From Phragmites australis (Eukaryota > Streptophyta > Magnoliopsida > Poales > Poaceae), in NCBI RefSeq assembly GCF_958298935.1, contig NC_084943.1, positions 11,463,001-11,527,000 of the forward strand: a stretch of 64,000 nucleotides of DNA, in the 5' to 3' direction. A program made the translations under genes and the position numbers. The notes beneath the pieces are model-generated. The model saw only the letters and a program-made list of their open reading frames with translations, was not told the DNA's origin and did not search any database. Positions within the stretch are counted from its first letter, which is position 1; every line of letters starts with the position of its first letter. Shown here piece after piece: positions 21,851 through 31,964 of this stretch.

Positions 21851-23718
21851 CTAGCCCGAACCCCCCTCGACCAGTTCCCATCGCCAACTCGTCGAAACCG
21901 AGCCTTACCACCGAGATTCATCTTGCTGCCGACGCCACAGCCTCTGCCTCTGCACGAGCTCGCCGCCCCGCCGATCCCGAGCATCCCGGAGCCTTCCGAG
22001 CTCACCATCGGAACCACGCGACCCACCGAAGCTTTTTCGGCCCTCGCCACCGCTGATTGATCGCCGGAGCACCCTCTCCGACGAGTTCCCAAAGCAGCCG
22101 CCGCCCCCTTCTGTCGCCGACCACCTTCCCGTGCCGCGCAGCCCTCGGGAAGCTCCAAAACGAGATCGCCGTTACCTTCTTGTCGTGTTCCGCCGCTTGT
22201 CGTCGTGATCCGAGGCCGGCGACGAGGTCAGCGTTTGTCTCCGGCGTGTTGCCGCTGTGCCCGAGCTCGGCTCCGCCGGGATCTCCCTCCCCGTCGATAT
22301 CCATCTGTCCTGAGCCGTCCAATCTAATCCGCACAACCCAGATTAGATCACCCTTCATACCCCTTCGGCCACCAATCCCATGCCGCCACCTGTCCACTTA
22401 AACCAGTCAGCAATACTTTGCCACCTCATCATGCCACGTCGTCATATATGCTGATGTGTCATCCTTGTCACCATGCCACGTCAGCCAGAGCTACCCAGTC
22501 AGTAATTCAAATCTTTTTCAGTATTAAAATAAATCTGATAATTTCTTTAATTGGTAATTTTGCAATTTAGCCCCTGAACTTTTCTAAAATAACAAAAAGA
22601 GCCCTGTCTTTTTGCAGTTAGGTCCCTATACTTTTTCATAATTACATTTAGGTCCCTCTATTTTTACAGAAAGGTCCATGAACTTTCTGTTAATTCAATT
22701 TAGGTCCTTTTCTTTTTCCAGATTTAACCCTAGACTTGTTTTAGCCCTAACTTTTTCATCGTAACTCCGATTTAAGCGATTCTTGCACCGATGGATTCAT
22801 TTTTTAGTGTTCTTTCTTTTTAGCTAGTTTTTTTTTTATCTCATTGTTATTTTTTTTATGCTCCGTTCTTAGTGTATCTTGTTTGTTTATTTGCCGGTGA
22901 TTGTGCGATTAGCCGATAACGTCCCGGATCAATTTGAGGAACATCAAGACCAGGAGCAAGAATACACTAAGTAGCAGCAAGGAGAAGGCAAGTGTCCTTG
23001 ATCATATTGAACCTATGTTTTTAAATGTTTTGTTTTACAAAATTGTATGCAGTGTCAATATGATGGGTAGTCACCTATGTTAGGGTTTTCCCTAGATTTT
23101 TCCCTTATCATCCCTTGGAACCTAGATGGTTTATGGTTAGGTGCCCTTTGTGGGTAGATTGCTTAGCCATGCTTTTGGGATGTTGAGAAGTGTCATAATC
23201 TTGACTAATGAACATATGCAACAATGTTCGTTAATGTGTTAATGGTCTAGCAACATGGAACCATAGGCCTTGAGCAAAATAGTTTTGATGGTTGTCATGG
23301 TTATGATGTTGGTTTAGTATTTGCTCAAGTAACCTAAGTAAGGACCGGTTCATGGAGCGACAACCCAAGAAGTAACGTACCAACCACGAGGCTGATATGG
23401 GTAAGGCGTGACATAATGATTAGAGTCTATCCACTGTGTGTTGGGTCAGCACAAAAGGGGGCTTCTGGGTAGGAGCTTAGCTTGCGTAAAGCCTGGCGGT
23501 GAAACCTAGTGGGCAGACACGCACTGGATTAGTCTCTGGTTAGTGGAAAGTGTCATACAGTGATTCTTGGTGGCAAACACGACAACATGGAATTCACTGA
23601 CTCGTGGATAAAGTTGGACAACCTCTGCAGAGTGTAAAACTGTTATAACAGTCGTACTCACGGATATGAGAGACTTGGATCCTCACATGATTAGAGGGTG
23701 GATGGTTTTTATTCTGGT

Positions 23719-23723
23719 ATAGG
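23719..23723. repeat. Left target-site duplication of element G (ATAGG)
   Basis: ATAGG before the LTR of G is repeated at 31379-31383 after it. Both belong to the sequence of element E. Confidence 0.9.
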
Positions 23724-24641
23724 TAATATGAACAAGGGTTCCCGATCTTCCGAAAGGTTCTGGTAACTCTCGATTTGGTGGAAACGAAACACAAGTCGAT
23801 CCGGCTTCCGAACAACACGATCCGAAACCCCGCAATCGCAGCACCACGTCTCCTCTGGTTATCAACCGGCGTTGCACGGTTGACCTCGCCAAGAAGGCTA
23901 AAATCCTTGCCTGCGAATCGAAGAACACAAGCAAGAACAAGGAAGAATGCAACCAAATTGCAGATGAATGATTAATCTCACGAGTTGGGGTCTCACAAAC
24001 CGACGAAACGGCGAAACTGTTCTTGACAGAATAATCTAAGCAAAACCCAACCCTAATTAGGGCGGCAGCTACTGTATATAAAGGATTAGGGTCGGCCAAG
24101 GACCCCTGGACGTGTCCCTAATGGACTCCAACACGATACATGGCCCAACGGACCAAAAACGGTGACGCAGCACCGGGACAGATTCTGGATGCTGACTTGT
24201 TTCGACGTTTCCCGTTGACTCAGAAGAAATTTGGACCTCAAACCAACGCCATTGGTTTCCTTATGAAATTATCTTTCCAACCATATGTGAATCGTCGAAA
24301 ACGGAGTCCGGATGCGTCCTGGACGTCCGTTTTACTGCTCGCTGGTCCTGGAGGTCGAGGCTGATTCGGACTCGAGTTGGACTGGACCTCCTGCTGTTGT
24401 TGGACGTCCTAGCTGCTCCTCCACGCCTCCAAGCCTTCCTCTATGTGTCTCCTTGTCCTCTCCATGATTCCTAACCAACACATAATCATTAGGTAGTAAT
24501 CTATTCTCAAAATTATATAAACAGTTGCTTAGGAACGAGCTCACCTCTAAATTTAATTGTCGTGCACGAGCTCTTGTGATTGGACCTTGAAAGTTCAATG
24601 GAGGATCATTGTATGTATCCGAGGGAGTGATGTCCTCATCA
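23724..24641 (-). repeat. 3' LTR of element G (918 bp)
   Basis: On the minus strand it starts TGATGAGGACATC and ends GTTCATATTA, so the 3' terminus is TA rather than CA. The TSD and the two-base PBS spacing both support this boundary. Bases 24332-24641 carry the last 103 codons of gag-pol and its stop. Confidence 0.93.
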
Positions 24642-27600
24642 TCCTCCCCCTCTTGAATTGGAGTCGTCCTCGACTCAAGCTCATCATCGGCTCCCAAGTA
24701 AGGTTTCAAATCTGCAATGTTAAAAGAAGGACTAACCCCGAACTCGGGTGGCAACTCAAGTTTATATGCATTATCATTTATTTTCTCAATTATCTTATAA
24801 GGACCAGCAGCTCTTGGCATTAATTTAGACTTACGCAGCTCTGGAAACCTATCTTTTCTTAAATGTAACCACACTAAATCACCTGGTTCAAGTTTGACTT
24901 CTTTCCTACCTTCACTACCAGCAATTCTATACTTTTCATTCATCTTTTCGATATTTATTTTAGTTGTTTCATGCAACTTACGAATAAAATCAGCACGTGC
25001 ACTAGCATCACTATGTGTTCTTTCAGTGGTAGGTAAAGGCAAAAGATCAATAGGAGCGCGAGGGGTAAAACCATACACTACCTGAAAAGGACTTACCTTG
25101 GTGGTAGAATGTGTTACCCGATTATAAGCAAACTCCACGTGGGGCAAACATTCTTCCCACATCTTCAAATTTTTCTTCAAAATAGCTCTCAACATGGTAC
25201 CCAAAGTGCGGTTCACTACCTCCGTTTGGCCATCAGTTTGTGGGTGGCAAGTAGTAGAAAACAATAGTTTTGTACCCAACTTATTCCATAGAGTGCGCCA
25301 AAAGTGACTCAAAAATTTAGCGTCGCGATCTGAAACAATAGTAGAAGGCATACCATGCAAGCGAACAATCTCTTTGAAAAAGAGGTCAGCAATATAAACG
25401 GCATCATCACTTTTATGACAAGGTATAAAATGTGCCATCTTAGAAAAACGATCCACAACAACAAAAATGCTATCCCTCCCTCTCTTAGTCCTAGGCAATC
25501 CCAAAACAAAGTCCATCGAAATATCTGCCCAAGGAATAGAAGGAACAGGAAGAGGCATATACAAACCATGTGGATTCAAGCGAGACTTAGCCTTTTGACA
25601 TGTGGTACAGCGTGCCACGAACCGCTTAACATCTCTCCTCATCTTTGGCCAAAAGAAATGTGTGGCCAACATAGCCTCCGTCTTCTTAGCACCAAAATGT
25701 CCCATCAATCCTCCTCCATGTGCTTCCTGCAACAACAAAAGACGAACGGAACCAACTGGAATGCATAGACGGTTAGCTCTAAACACAAATCCATCATTGA
25801 TCACAAACTTGTTCCATGTACGTCCCTCTTTACAGTTCAGTAATACATCTTTAAAATCAGGATCAAGCACATATTGTTCTTTTATTGAGTCAAGTCCAAA
25901 AATTCTATAATCAAGTTGGGACAACAAAGCATATCGTCTAGACAAAGCATCAGCAATTATATTATCCTTCCCTTTCTTGTGTTTGATAACATAAGGAAAA
26001 GATTCAATAAATTCAACCCACTTAGCATGTCTACGATTCAGATTATTTTGAGAACGAAGATACTTAAGCGATTCATGATCTGAATGTATAACAAATTCTT
26101 TAGGCCACAAATAATGACGCCACGTCTCTAAAGAACGTACAAGTGCATACAATTCCTTATCATACGTAGAGTAATTAAGAACAGGGCCATGCAATTTTTC
26201 GCTAAAGTATGCAACGGGCTTACCTTCTTGCATCAAAACACCTCCAATGCCAACTCCACTAGCATCACATTCTAGCTCAAAGGTCTTACCAAAATTTGGA
26301 AGTTGCAGCAATGGCGCGTGCGTAAGCTTGTCCTTCAAAGTGTCAAAGGATTCCTCTTGTGCCTTACCCCAATGGAACACCACACCTTTCTTTGTCAACT
26401 CGTGTAAGGGGGCAGCAATGGCGCTGAAATCCTTCACGAAACGACGATAAAAACCTGCAAGTCCAAGAAAACTTCTCACCTGTTTGATGTTTTGGGGCAC
26501 CGGCCAACTCTTTATGGCTTCAATTTTCATCTCATCCACCTCAATTCCCCGTGGAGTAATAACATAGCCAAGAAAAGAGACTCGATCCGTGCAAAAGATG
26601 CACTTCTCAAGGTTACCAAATAAACGTGCATCACGTAAAGCATTAAAAACAGCACGTAAGTGATCCATATGTTCATCCAAAGACTTGCTATAAATCAATA
26701 TGTCATCAAAGTAAACCACCACAAATCGTCCAATAAAATTTCTTAAAACCTCATTCATCAAACGCATGAAAGTGCTAGGTGCATTAGTTAAACCAAAAGG
26801 CATTACTAACCACTCATATAATCCGAATTTAGTTTTGAAAGCTGTTTTCCATTCATCTCCAAGTTTCATTCTAATTTGGTGGTAACCACTACGCAAGTCG
26901 ATCTTTGTAAAAATTACAGAGCCACACAACTCATCAAGCATATCATCAAGTCTAGGAATAGGATGGCGATATCGAATAGTAATGTTATTGATGGCTCTAC
27001 AATCAACACACATACGCCAAGTACCATCTTTCTTAGGAACCAAAATCACAGGAACAGCACAAGGACTAAGGCTCTCACGTACATACCCGCGGTCCAAAAG
27101 CTCTTGGACTTGCCGCTGAATTTCCTTAGTCTCCTCGGGATTGGCTCGATACGCAGCACGATTTGGCAATGTTGCTCCCGGGATCAAATCGATTTGATGC
27201 TCTATCCCTCTCATAGGTGGTAGTCCCGGGGGTATCTCAGCTGGAAAAACATCCTCATACTCCTGCAAAAGGTTAGTGACAGCAGGAGGTATCGAACTAA
27301 TAACATCATCAAGCGAATACAAAACTCGTTTGCAAACCAAGGTGTAGCAAATATCATTATTAGAAATTTCAGCAAGGTCACTTTTTAGTGCAAGCATAAC
27401 ACCACCCTTCAATTTTATGCCCTGTACCTTAGAACTAGGTGCAGACTTATCCTTTTTAGGTGGGTAAAGAGAATTAGCAACTTGCTGATTTTCAGATTTA
27501 GTATCACGCAAATTAGCAGCTCGTTCTTTATCAGCTTGTACAATTTCAGCAGGGGTCATAGGAACCAAAGTAATTTTCTTTCCTTTATGCATAAAAGTAT

Positions 27601-29311
27601 ATGTATTACTTCTACCATGGTGTATAGCATCATTATCAAATTCCCAAGGTCGACCCAATAAAAGTGAGCAAGCTTCCATAGGTACCACATCACAGTCAAC
27701 ATAATTAGCATAGGAACCAATGGAAAAAGAAACTCTGCAAGTTTGTGTTACCTTAGCTTTTCCAGCATCATTAAACCACTGAAGATTATATGGATGGGGG
27801 TGTTGGCGTGTGGTCAAGCCAAGCTTCTTGACCAAATCTGAACTCACCAAATTATTACAACTACCTCCATCGATGATGACACGTGCTCGCCGATTTTGGA
27901 TGACGAAGAAAATCTGGAACAAGTTATGGTGTTGCAGCTTCTCTGGTTGTTGTACCTTTGTGCTGAGCGCCCGCTGCACAATGATGCTCCTATAGGTCGC
28001 TGTGTCATCATAGCCCAAGATTTCGTTGCTCTCCTCAACAACTGGTTCTTCTTCTTCTTCAATGTCAGAGGCGCTGATGTACCCATCTTCCGTTGCAATG
28101 TATGCCCGCTGACTTGGGCAATCCTTCTGCACATGACCGAATCCATGGCAGCGACGGCATTGAATGCCAGAGGTGCGTCCCGTTGATGCAACAGAGGAAG
28201 CACTCTTGGAAGGTCCCTGCAAAACAGAATTTTTACCTGAGCCCGAAGGTCGTGTAGTGACAGGATTTGGTGCCGTAGCTGCTTGTTGCTTGCTCGCTGG
28301 TGAGGGAGCCCTGTAAGTGGATGGTTTGGACAGCCCAAATGATGGTCCTGTGCGCGGCGTGTATGTGGTGCTGGCCTTGTACTTGCCCTGCTGCTCACGC
28401 CCCTGCAACTCCTTCTCTGCAAGCATAGCAAACTGAAACAACTGGTTGACATTGTTAAATTCTTTATAATCAATAATATCCTGGATTTCACGTCTCAAAC
28501 CCGAATAAAATCGACAAATAGAATCTTCGTTTCCCTCTACTATGCCACAACGCATCAAGCCCTTTTGAAGCTCACCATAATAATCCTGCACAGATTTATC
28601 TCCCTGTTCTAAGCGCATCAATTTCTTACGCAAGTCTCTATGATAAGATGGGGGAACAAATCTATCACGCATAGCAACCTTAAGCTCTTCCCATGTACGA
28701 GGTGTGGCACCATCTGCAGCTAAACCAGTCCACCAAATAATAGCAAAATCTTTAAACTCACTAGTGGCTTGTCTAACTCTATGTTGTTCAGGTACTTGAT
28801 GGGCACTAAATTTTTGCTCTACTGTCATCTCCCAATCAAGATATCCCTCAGCATCATAATGTCCCGAAAAAGAAGGTATAGTAAATTTAACCTTAGCATA
28901 AGGATCTTCAGGAGCTCGATTATACATACCTCGATGGTGGTGGTGATGTGGAACGCCACCCATACCTGTGGTGTTAGTGCGAAGACGACGCCGTAATCTG
29001 TTTTGCAATGTCGCCGCTGGATCAACATTAACATCGTCATCATACAACTCATCACCGGTGTTGCTTCCATTCACATCTTCGTTGTGCACAGGACGGTTTT
29101 CCAAAGCATTTACCCTGTCGGTGAGCTCGGATAACCGTTTGTCCACCCGCTCAACCGCGTTTGCGAGTTTCATCTCAATTATCGCTTCAGTGACAGCCTT
29201 GATGACTGTCTCCCTCATCTCCTTCTGAGCATTGTCTACAACAGCTTGTAGCTGCTCTTGGCTGACACACTCCTTGAAATCCTTTGGCGTTTTATCTCCT
29301 TCAACTGACAT
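24332..29311 (-). CDS. Gag-Pol polyprotein of element G, uninterrupted
   Basis: The start is taken at 29311 ([12 protein letters not shown]), which aligns with the gag start of element A; an in-frame ATG five codons upstream is possible. Residues about 1-85 are a helical, charged N-terminus and about 150-270 the Retrotrans_gag domain. The CCHC knuckle [14 protein letters not shown] is near 381 and the protease [10 protein letters not shown] near 475. RT has [15 protein letters not shown] and YFDD near 865. RNase H shows [11 protein letters not shown] near 1014, SDHESLKYL and ADALSRR. The integrase zinc region has CTTCQKAKS. The catalytic D, D, E lie near 1262, 1325 and 1360, with 35-residue spacing. 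GPYKI is near 1495. The tail QEGEDDEDI spans the PPT and LTR start, and the last 103 residues (with TRARARQLN) are LTR-encoded. No chromodomain is seen. It would supply every enzyme of the retrotransposition cycle. Confidence 0.93.
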   Translation of the reverse strand: MSVEGDKTPKDFKECVSQEQLQAVVDNAQKEMRETVIKAVTEAIIEMKLANAVERVDKRLSELTDRVNALENRPVHNEDVNGSNTGDELYDDDVNVDPAATLQNRLRRRLRTNTTGMGGVPHHHHHRGMYNRAPEDPYAKVKFTIPSFSGHYDAEGYLDWEMTVEQKFSAHQVPEQHRVRQATSEFKDFAIIWWTGLAADGATPRTWEELKVAMRDRFVPPSYHRDLRKKLMRLEQGDKSVQDYYGELQKGLMRCGIVEGNEDSICRFYSGLRREIQDIIDYKEFNNVNQLFQFAMLAEKELQGREQQGKYKASTTYTPRTGPSFGLSKPSTYRAPSPASKQQAATAPNPVTTRPSGSGKNSVLQGPSKSASSVASTGRTSGIQCRRCHGFGHVQKDCPSQRAYIATEDGYISASDIEEEEEPVVEESNEILGYDDTATYRSIIVQRALSTKVQQPEKLQHHNLFQIFFVIQNRRARVIIDGGSCNNLVSSDLVKKLGLTTRQHPHPYNLQWFNDAGKAKVTQTCRVSFSIGSYANYVDCDVVPMEACSLLLGRPWEFDNDAIHHGRSNTYTFMHKGKKITLVPMTPAEIVQADKERAANLRDTKSENQQVANSLYPPKKDKSAPSSKVQGIKLKGGVMLALKSDLAEISNNDICYTLVCKRVLYSLDDVISSIPPAVTNLLQEYEDVFPAEIPPGLPPMRGIEHQIDLIPGATLPNRAAYRANPEETKEIQRQVQELLDRGYVRESLSPCAVPVILVPKKDGTWRMCVDCRAINNITIRYRHPIPRLDDMLDELCGSVIFTKIDLRSGYHQIRMKLGDEWKTAFKTKFGLYEWLVMPFGLTNAPSTFMRLMNEVLRNFIGRFVVVYFDDILIYSKSLDEHMDHLRAVFNALRDARLFGNLEKCIFCTDRVSFLGYVITPRGIEVDEMKIEAIKSWPVPQNIKQVRSFLGLAGFYRRFVKDFSAIAAPLHELTKKGVVFHWGKAQEESFDTLKDKLTHAPLLQLPNFGKTFELECDASGVGIGGVLMQEGKPVAYFSEKLHGPVLNYSTYDKELYALVRSLETWRHYLWPKEFVIHSDHESLKYLRSQNNLNRRHAKWVEFIESFPYVIKHKKGKDNIIADALSRRYALLSQLDYRIFGLDSIKEQYVLDPDFKDVLLNCKEGRTWNKFVINDGFVFRANRLCIPVGSVRLLLLQEAHGGGLMGHFGAKKTEAMLATHFFWPKMRRDVKRFVARCTTCQKAKSRLNPHGLYMPLPVPSIPWADISMDFVLGLPRTKRGRDSIFVVVDRFSKMAHFIPCHKSDDAVYIADLFFKEIVRLHGMPSTIVSDRDAKFLSHFWRTLWNKLGTKLLFSTTCHPQTDGQTEVVNRTLGTMLRAILKKNLKMWEECLPHVEFAYNRVTHSTTKVSPFQVVYGFTPRAPIDLLPLPTTERTHSDASARADFIRKLHETTKINIEKMNEKYRIAGSEGRKEVKLEPGDLVWLHLRKDRFPELRKSKLMPRAAGPYKIIEKINDNAYKLELPPEFGVSPSFNIADLKPYLGADDELESRTTPIQEGEDDEDITPSDTYNDPPLNFQGPITRARARQLNLEVSSFLSNCLYNFENRLLPNDYVLVRNHGEDKETHRGRLGGVEEQLGRPTTAGGPVQLESESASTSRTSEQ
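24642..24657 (-). other. Polypurine tract of element G
   Basis: The minus strand reads TTCAAGAGGGGGAGGA, ending at the first base before the LTR. It is translated as QEGED in the gag-pol frame. Confidence 0.88.
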
Positions 29312-30445
29312 TGTGGAAACAAACACAACAACAAACAGTGAAGGTTATCCCTAATAATCGTACTACAAAGGTGGAGTGGTGCCTCTCAATCAAGATCAGC
29401 AAAGGTAGACACCTTACCAAGCTCTTACCAGGGTTCTTACCAGCAAAGCAAAGGATACCTGGAAGGCGTGCGAGCGATTGCAGGGATGCAAACCAGTGCT
29501 GTCCAGAAGAATCTGTGGGGCTTGGAAGGCACACAAAGAGAACAAATATGTATATGTGGAACACAAATCAGAAACAGATAGTAATGCTGAATTATAGTCC
29601 CAAGTACTTGTTCTCGTTGCTGGCCTAAAGTGTTGCAAGTACCAAGTATGTGTGTTAAACAAGGTGGAGAAACAAGTATGATGGATAGCAAGAGCAACAG
29701 AAACAAAGAACTAAACAGCACACGCTAACACATCTCACTTTGCCCTTCTCTATGTGCTCCTCTAGATATTGTTCCTCTTTTGCCCCTCTCTTTTTTCTAT
29801 TTTTTTTGGGCTGTCGTTGTTTTTTTGGGAAAATTCGACTTTTTCTTTTTATTTTTTTGATATTTTTTTTTCACTTAGGAGCACACAAGAGGGAACCACA
29901 GAAAATTTGAGCTTAAACAAGTGAAAGACGTGGCCTGTAGAATTTTCTGAAGTTCAGCCGTAAAATGAGAAAAATATTTGGAAATTGAAAACTCAAACTT
30001 CGGGGGCGAATTTGGGAATTCTGATTTCGCCGAACCCGGCAAAGCCGGGGACGAACGGATCCGAAATGCTGTTTCGTTGCGAAAAACTCTATGACTTTTC
30101 TGAAAACGGAGTTCGTATGCGAAAGTTATGCCCGATTTGAGAAACGACTCCGAATTAGAGGACAAAACGGGAAGAAAGTGGGGAAAATATGCGACGGAGG
30201 CTAGGGTTTGATGGAAACGGTGGGGGAAAACACACGAACTGGACTCTAACACGACCTAACCAGCAACAAGACCTTGACCAGGACACAAACTCAACACGAC
30301 GAACTCTGAAACTGAAATATGCAAAAGCTAAAGGCGCGGAAGGGTTGTAGGACAGGAAAAAAAAAACGATATGGCAGTGGACTATGGAACGAAGGCGAAA
30401 ACACTCGAAACTAAGGGTAGATATGAACCTGACGGTATACCTGAA
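29312..30445 (-). other. 5' leader of element G
   Basis: About 1.13 kb between PBS and gag. It contains a T-rich stretch (29775-29872) and blocks similar to the leader of element A. No ORF is supported in it. Confidence 0.65.
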
Positions 30446-30458
30446 GCTCTGAATACCA
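30446..30458 (-). other. Primer binding site of element G, one base longer than expected
   Basis: The minus strand reads TGGTATTCAGAGC, two bases after the LTR. Plant initiator tRNA-Met would pair with TGGTATCAGAGC, so there is one extra T. Confidence 0.8.
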
Positions 30459-30460
30459 CT

Positions 30461-31378
30461 TAATATGAACAAGGGTTCCCGATCTTCCGAAAGGTTCTGG
30501 TAACTCTCGATTTGGTGGAAACGAAACACAAGTCGATCCGGCTTCCGAACAACACGATCCGAAACCCCGCAATCGCAGCACCACGTCTCCTCTGGTTATC
30601 AACCGGCGTTGCACGGTTGACCTCGCCAAGAAGGCTAAAATCCTTGCCTGCGAATCGAAGAACACAAGCAAGAACAAGGAAGAATGCAACCAAATTGCAG
30701 ATGAATGATTAATCTCACGAGTTGGGGTCTCACAAACCGACGAAACGGCGAAACTGTTCTTAACAGAATAATCTAAGCAAAACCCAACCCTAATTAGGGC
30801 GGCAGCTACTGTATATAAAGGATTAGGGTCGGCCAAGGACCCCTGGACGTGTCCCTAATGGACTCCAACACGATACATGGCCCAACGGACCAAAAACGGT
30901 GACGCAGCACCGGGACAGATTCTGGACGCTGACTTGTTTCGACGTTTCCCGTTGACTCAGAAGGAATTTGGACCTCAAACCAACGCCATTGGTTTCCTTA
31001 TGAAATTATCTTTCCAACCATATGTGAATCGTCGAAAACGGAGTCCGGATGCGTCCTGGACGTCCGTTTTACTGCTCGCTGGTCCTGGAGGTCGAGGCTG
31101 ATTCGGACTCGAGTTGGACTGGACCTCCTGCTGTTGTTGGACGTCCTAGCTGCTCCTCCATGCCTCCAAGCCTTCCTCTATGTGTCTCCTTGTCCTCTCC
31201 ATGATTCCTAACCAACACATAATCATTAGGTAGTAATCTATTCTCAAAATTATATAAACAGTTGCTTAGGAACGAGCTCACCTCTAAATTTAATTGTCGT
31301 GCGCGAGCTCTTGTGATTGGACCTTGAAAGTTCAATGGAGGATCATTGTATGTATCCGAGGGAGTGATGTCCTCATCA
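30461..31378 (-). repeat. 5' LTR of element G (918 bp)
   Basis: Partner of 23724-24641. The minus-strand TATA-like motif at about 30811-30819 (TTTATATAC) is the probable promoter for the gag-pol transcript. The duplicate of the polyprotein tail (31069-31378) lies upstream of that promoter in U3. Confidence 0.93.
30811..30819 (-). promoter_or_regulatory. TATA-like box in 5' LTR of element G
   Basis: The minus strand reads CTTTATATACAGTAGC. The sequence is shared with the LTR of element A and identical in both LTRs of G. Confidence 0.6.
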
Positions 31379-31856
31379 ATAGGGAGTACTAGATAGTGTG
31401 GTTTTGGTCTTAGTACAGGGAGTACTAGACGGTTGTGGTATGCAGGGTGGGAAACCTTGTATGCTGGATAATGGATTGTTGGGTTACATTCATTTAATAC
31501 TTGTCTAATGCTTTTGAGTCCAAATGCGTTTTCACTACTCACATTTACGCAAATAATGCCTTGTGTTAGCCTATTCTTGATATAAGCCTGCATGTCATTA
31601 TTTTTCCACACTTGCTGAGTACATTTTGTGCTCACCCTTGCTTTCTCCTACAAAAACATATGCTGCTCAGTGGAAGACTTGAGGATTTCCAAGACGACGA
31701 CCTGGTGTTCTAAGGAGCGTGTCTTCCAGTCGGTGCCTGTGGAGTTTTGGTCACCAATGCTTTCGTCCCGCTGCCGTCATTTAGATGATGTCGTTTAGGT
31801 TAATTTTGAGTTCGCTTAGGTAAAGTCTTTTATTGTAAGAGGTGAACGTTTAATTA

Positions 31857-31862
31857 AATAAA
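31857..31862 (+). terminator. Possible polyadenylation signal in element E
   Basis: AATAAA in the context TTAAATAAAGTATTG, about 100 bases before the LTR end. It would fit the U5/R 3'-end region, but this is based on the motif alone. Confidence 0.4.
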
Positions 31863-31964
31863 GTATTGCTTTTGTTACTTCACCTATGACGTCCTTATGT
31901 GTGTTAAACTTCCTGGGCACACATAAGCCGCACTTGGTTTTGGCCGTTAAAACCGAGTGTGACA

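Larger units (their letters stand above)
23724..31378 (-). mobile_element. Element G: intact-looking CRM-like Ty3/gypsy retrotransposon
   Basis: 7655 bp with two 918-bp LTRs that differ, by eye, at five transitions. It has a PBS, a leader, one open gag-pol of about 1659 aa, a PPT and the TSD ATAGG. LTR size, total size, the single ORF reaching into the 3' LTR and the TGATGA... LTR start all fit centromeric CRM retrotransposons as I know them. The clade still needs an RT tree. It is the only element here with all required parts apparently unbroken. It lies inside solo LTR E, and element A is a degenerate relative of the same family. Confidence 0.92.
21136..31964 (+). mobile_element. Element E: roughly 3.2-kb solo LTR, split by element G
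   Basis: The outer ends are TGTAACACCC (21136) and GAGTGTGACA (31964), with matching short inverted termini and the TSD CCGTT. Without G and one copy of its TSD the length is about 3.17 kb. There is no coding sequence, PBS or PPT, and no internal repeat of the ends, so a solo LTR of a large-LTR family is the simplest reading. E2 (46934-50288) and E3 (40342-41363, reverse) are relatives in this window. Inside are an AT-rich 5' part, a GC-rich promoter region with TATATAG near 21844, a pyrimidine-rich repeat zone (22560-22730) and a conserved 3' half (22900-23720, 31384-31964). Confidence 0.8.

Noticed and set aside
21640..22400. Several overlapping GC-rich ORFs on both strands (up to 145 codons)
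   Set aside because: They lie in the GC-rich promoter part of LTR E, have low-complexity Pro/Ala/Arg/Ser composition, no domain and no conservation with E2.
27844..28491. A 215-codon minus-strand ORF overlapping gag of G in another frame
   Set aside because: It lies wholly inside the intact gag-pol frame and shows no domain; its Arg/Ser/Leu-rich wording is what a shifted frame gives.
24332..29311. A host chromodomain at the end of the G polyprotein
   Set aside because: I could not see the aromatic cage pattern of a chromodomain after the GPY/F motif; the tail is charged and ends in the RARARQL motif.
31069..31635. A 188-codon minus-strand ORF covering the outer end of the 5' LTR of G and flanking E sequence
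   Set aside because: Its C-terminal half is the LTR copy of the gag-pol tail, and its N-terminal half is non-coding E sequence read by chance.
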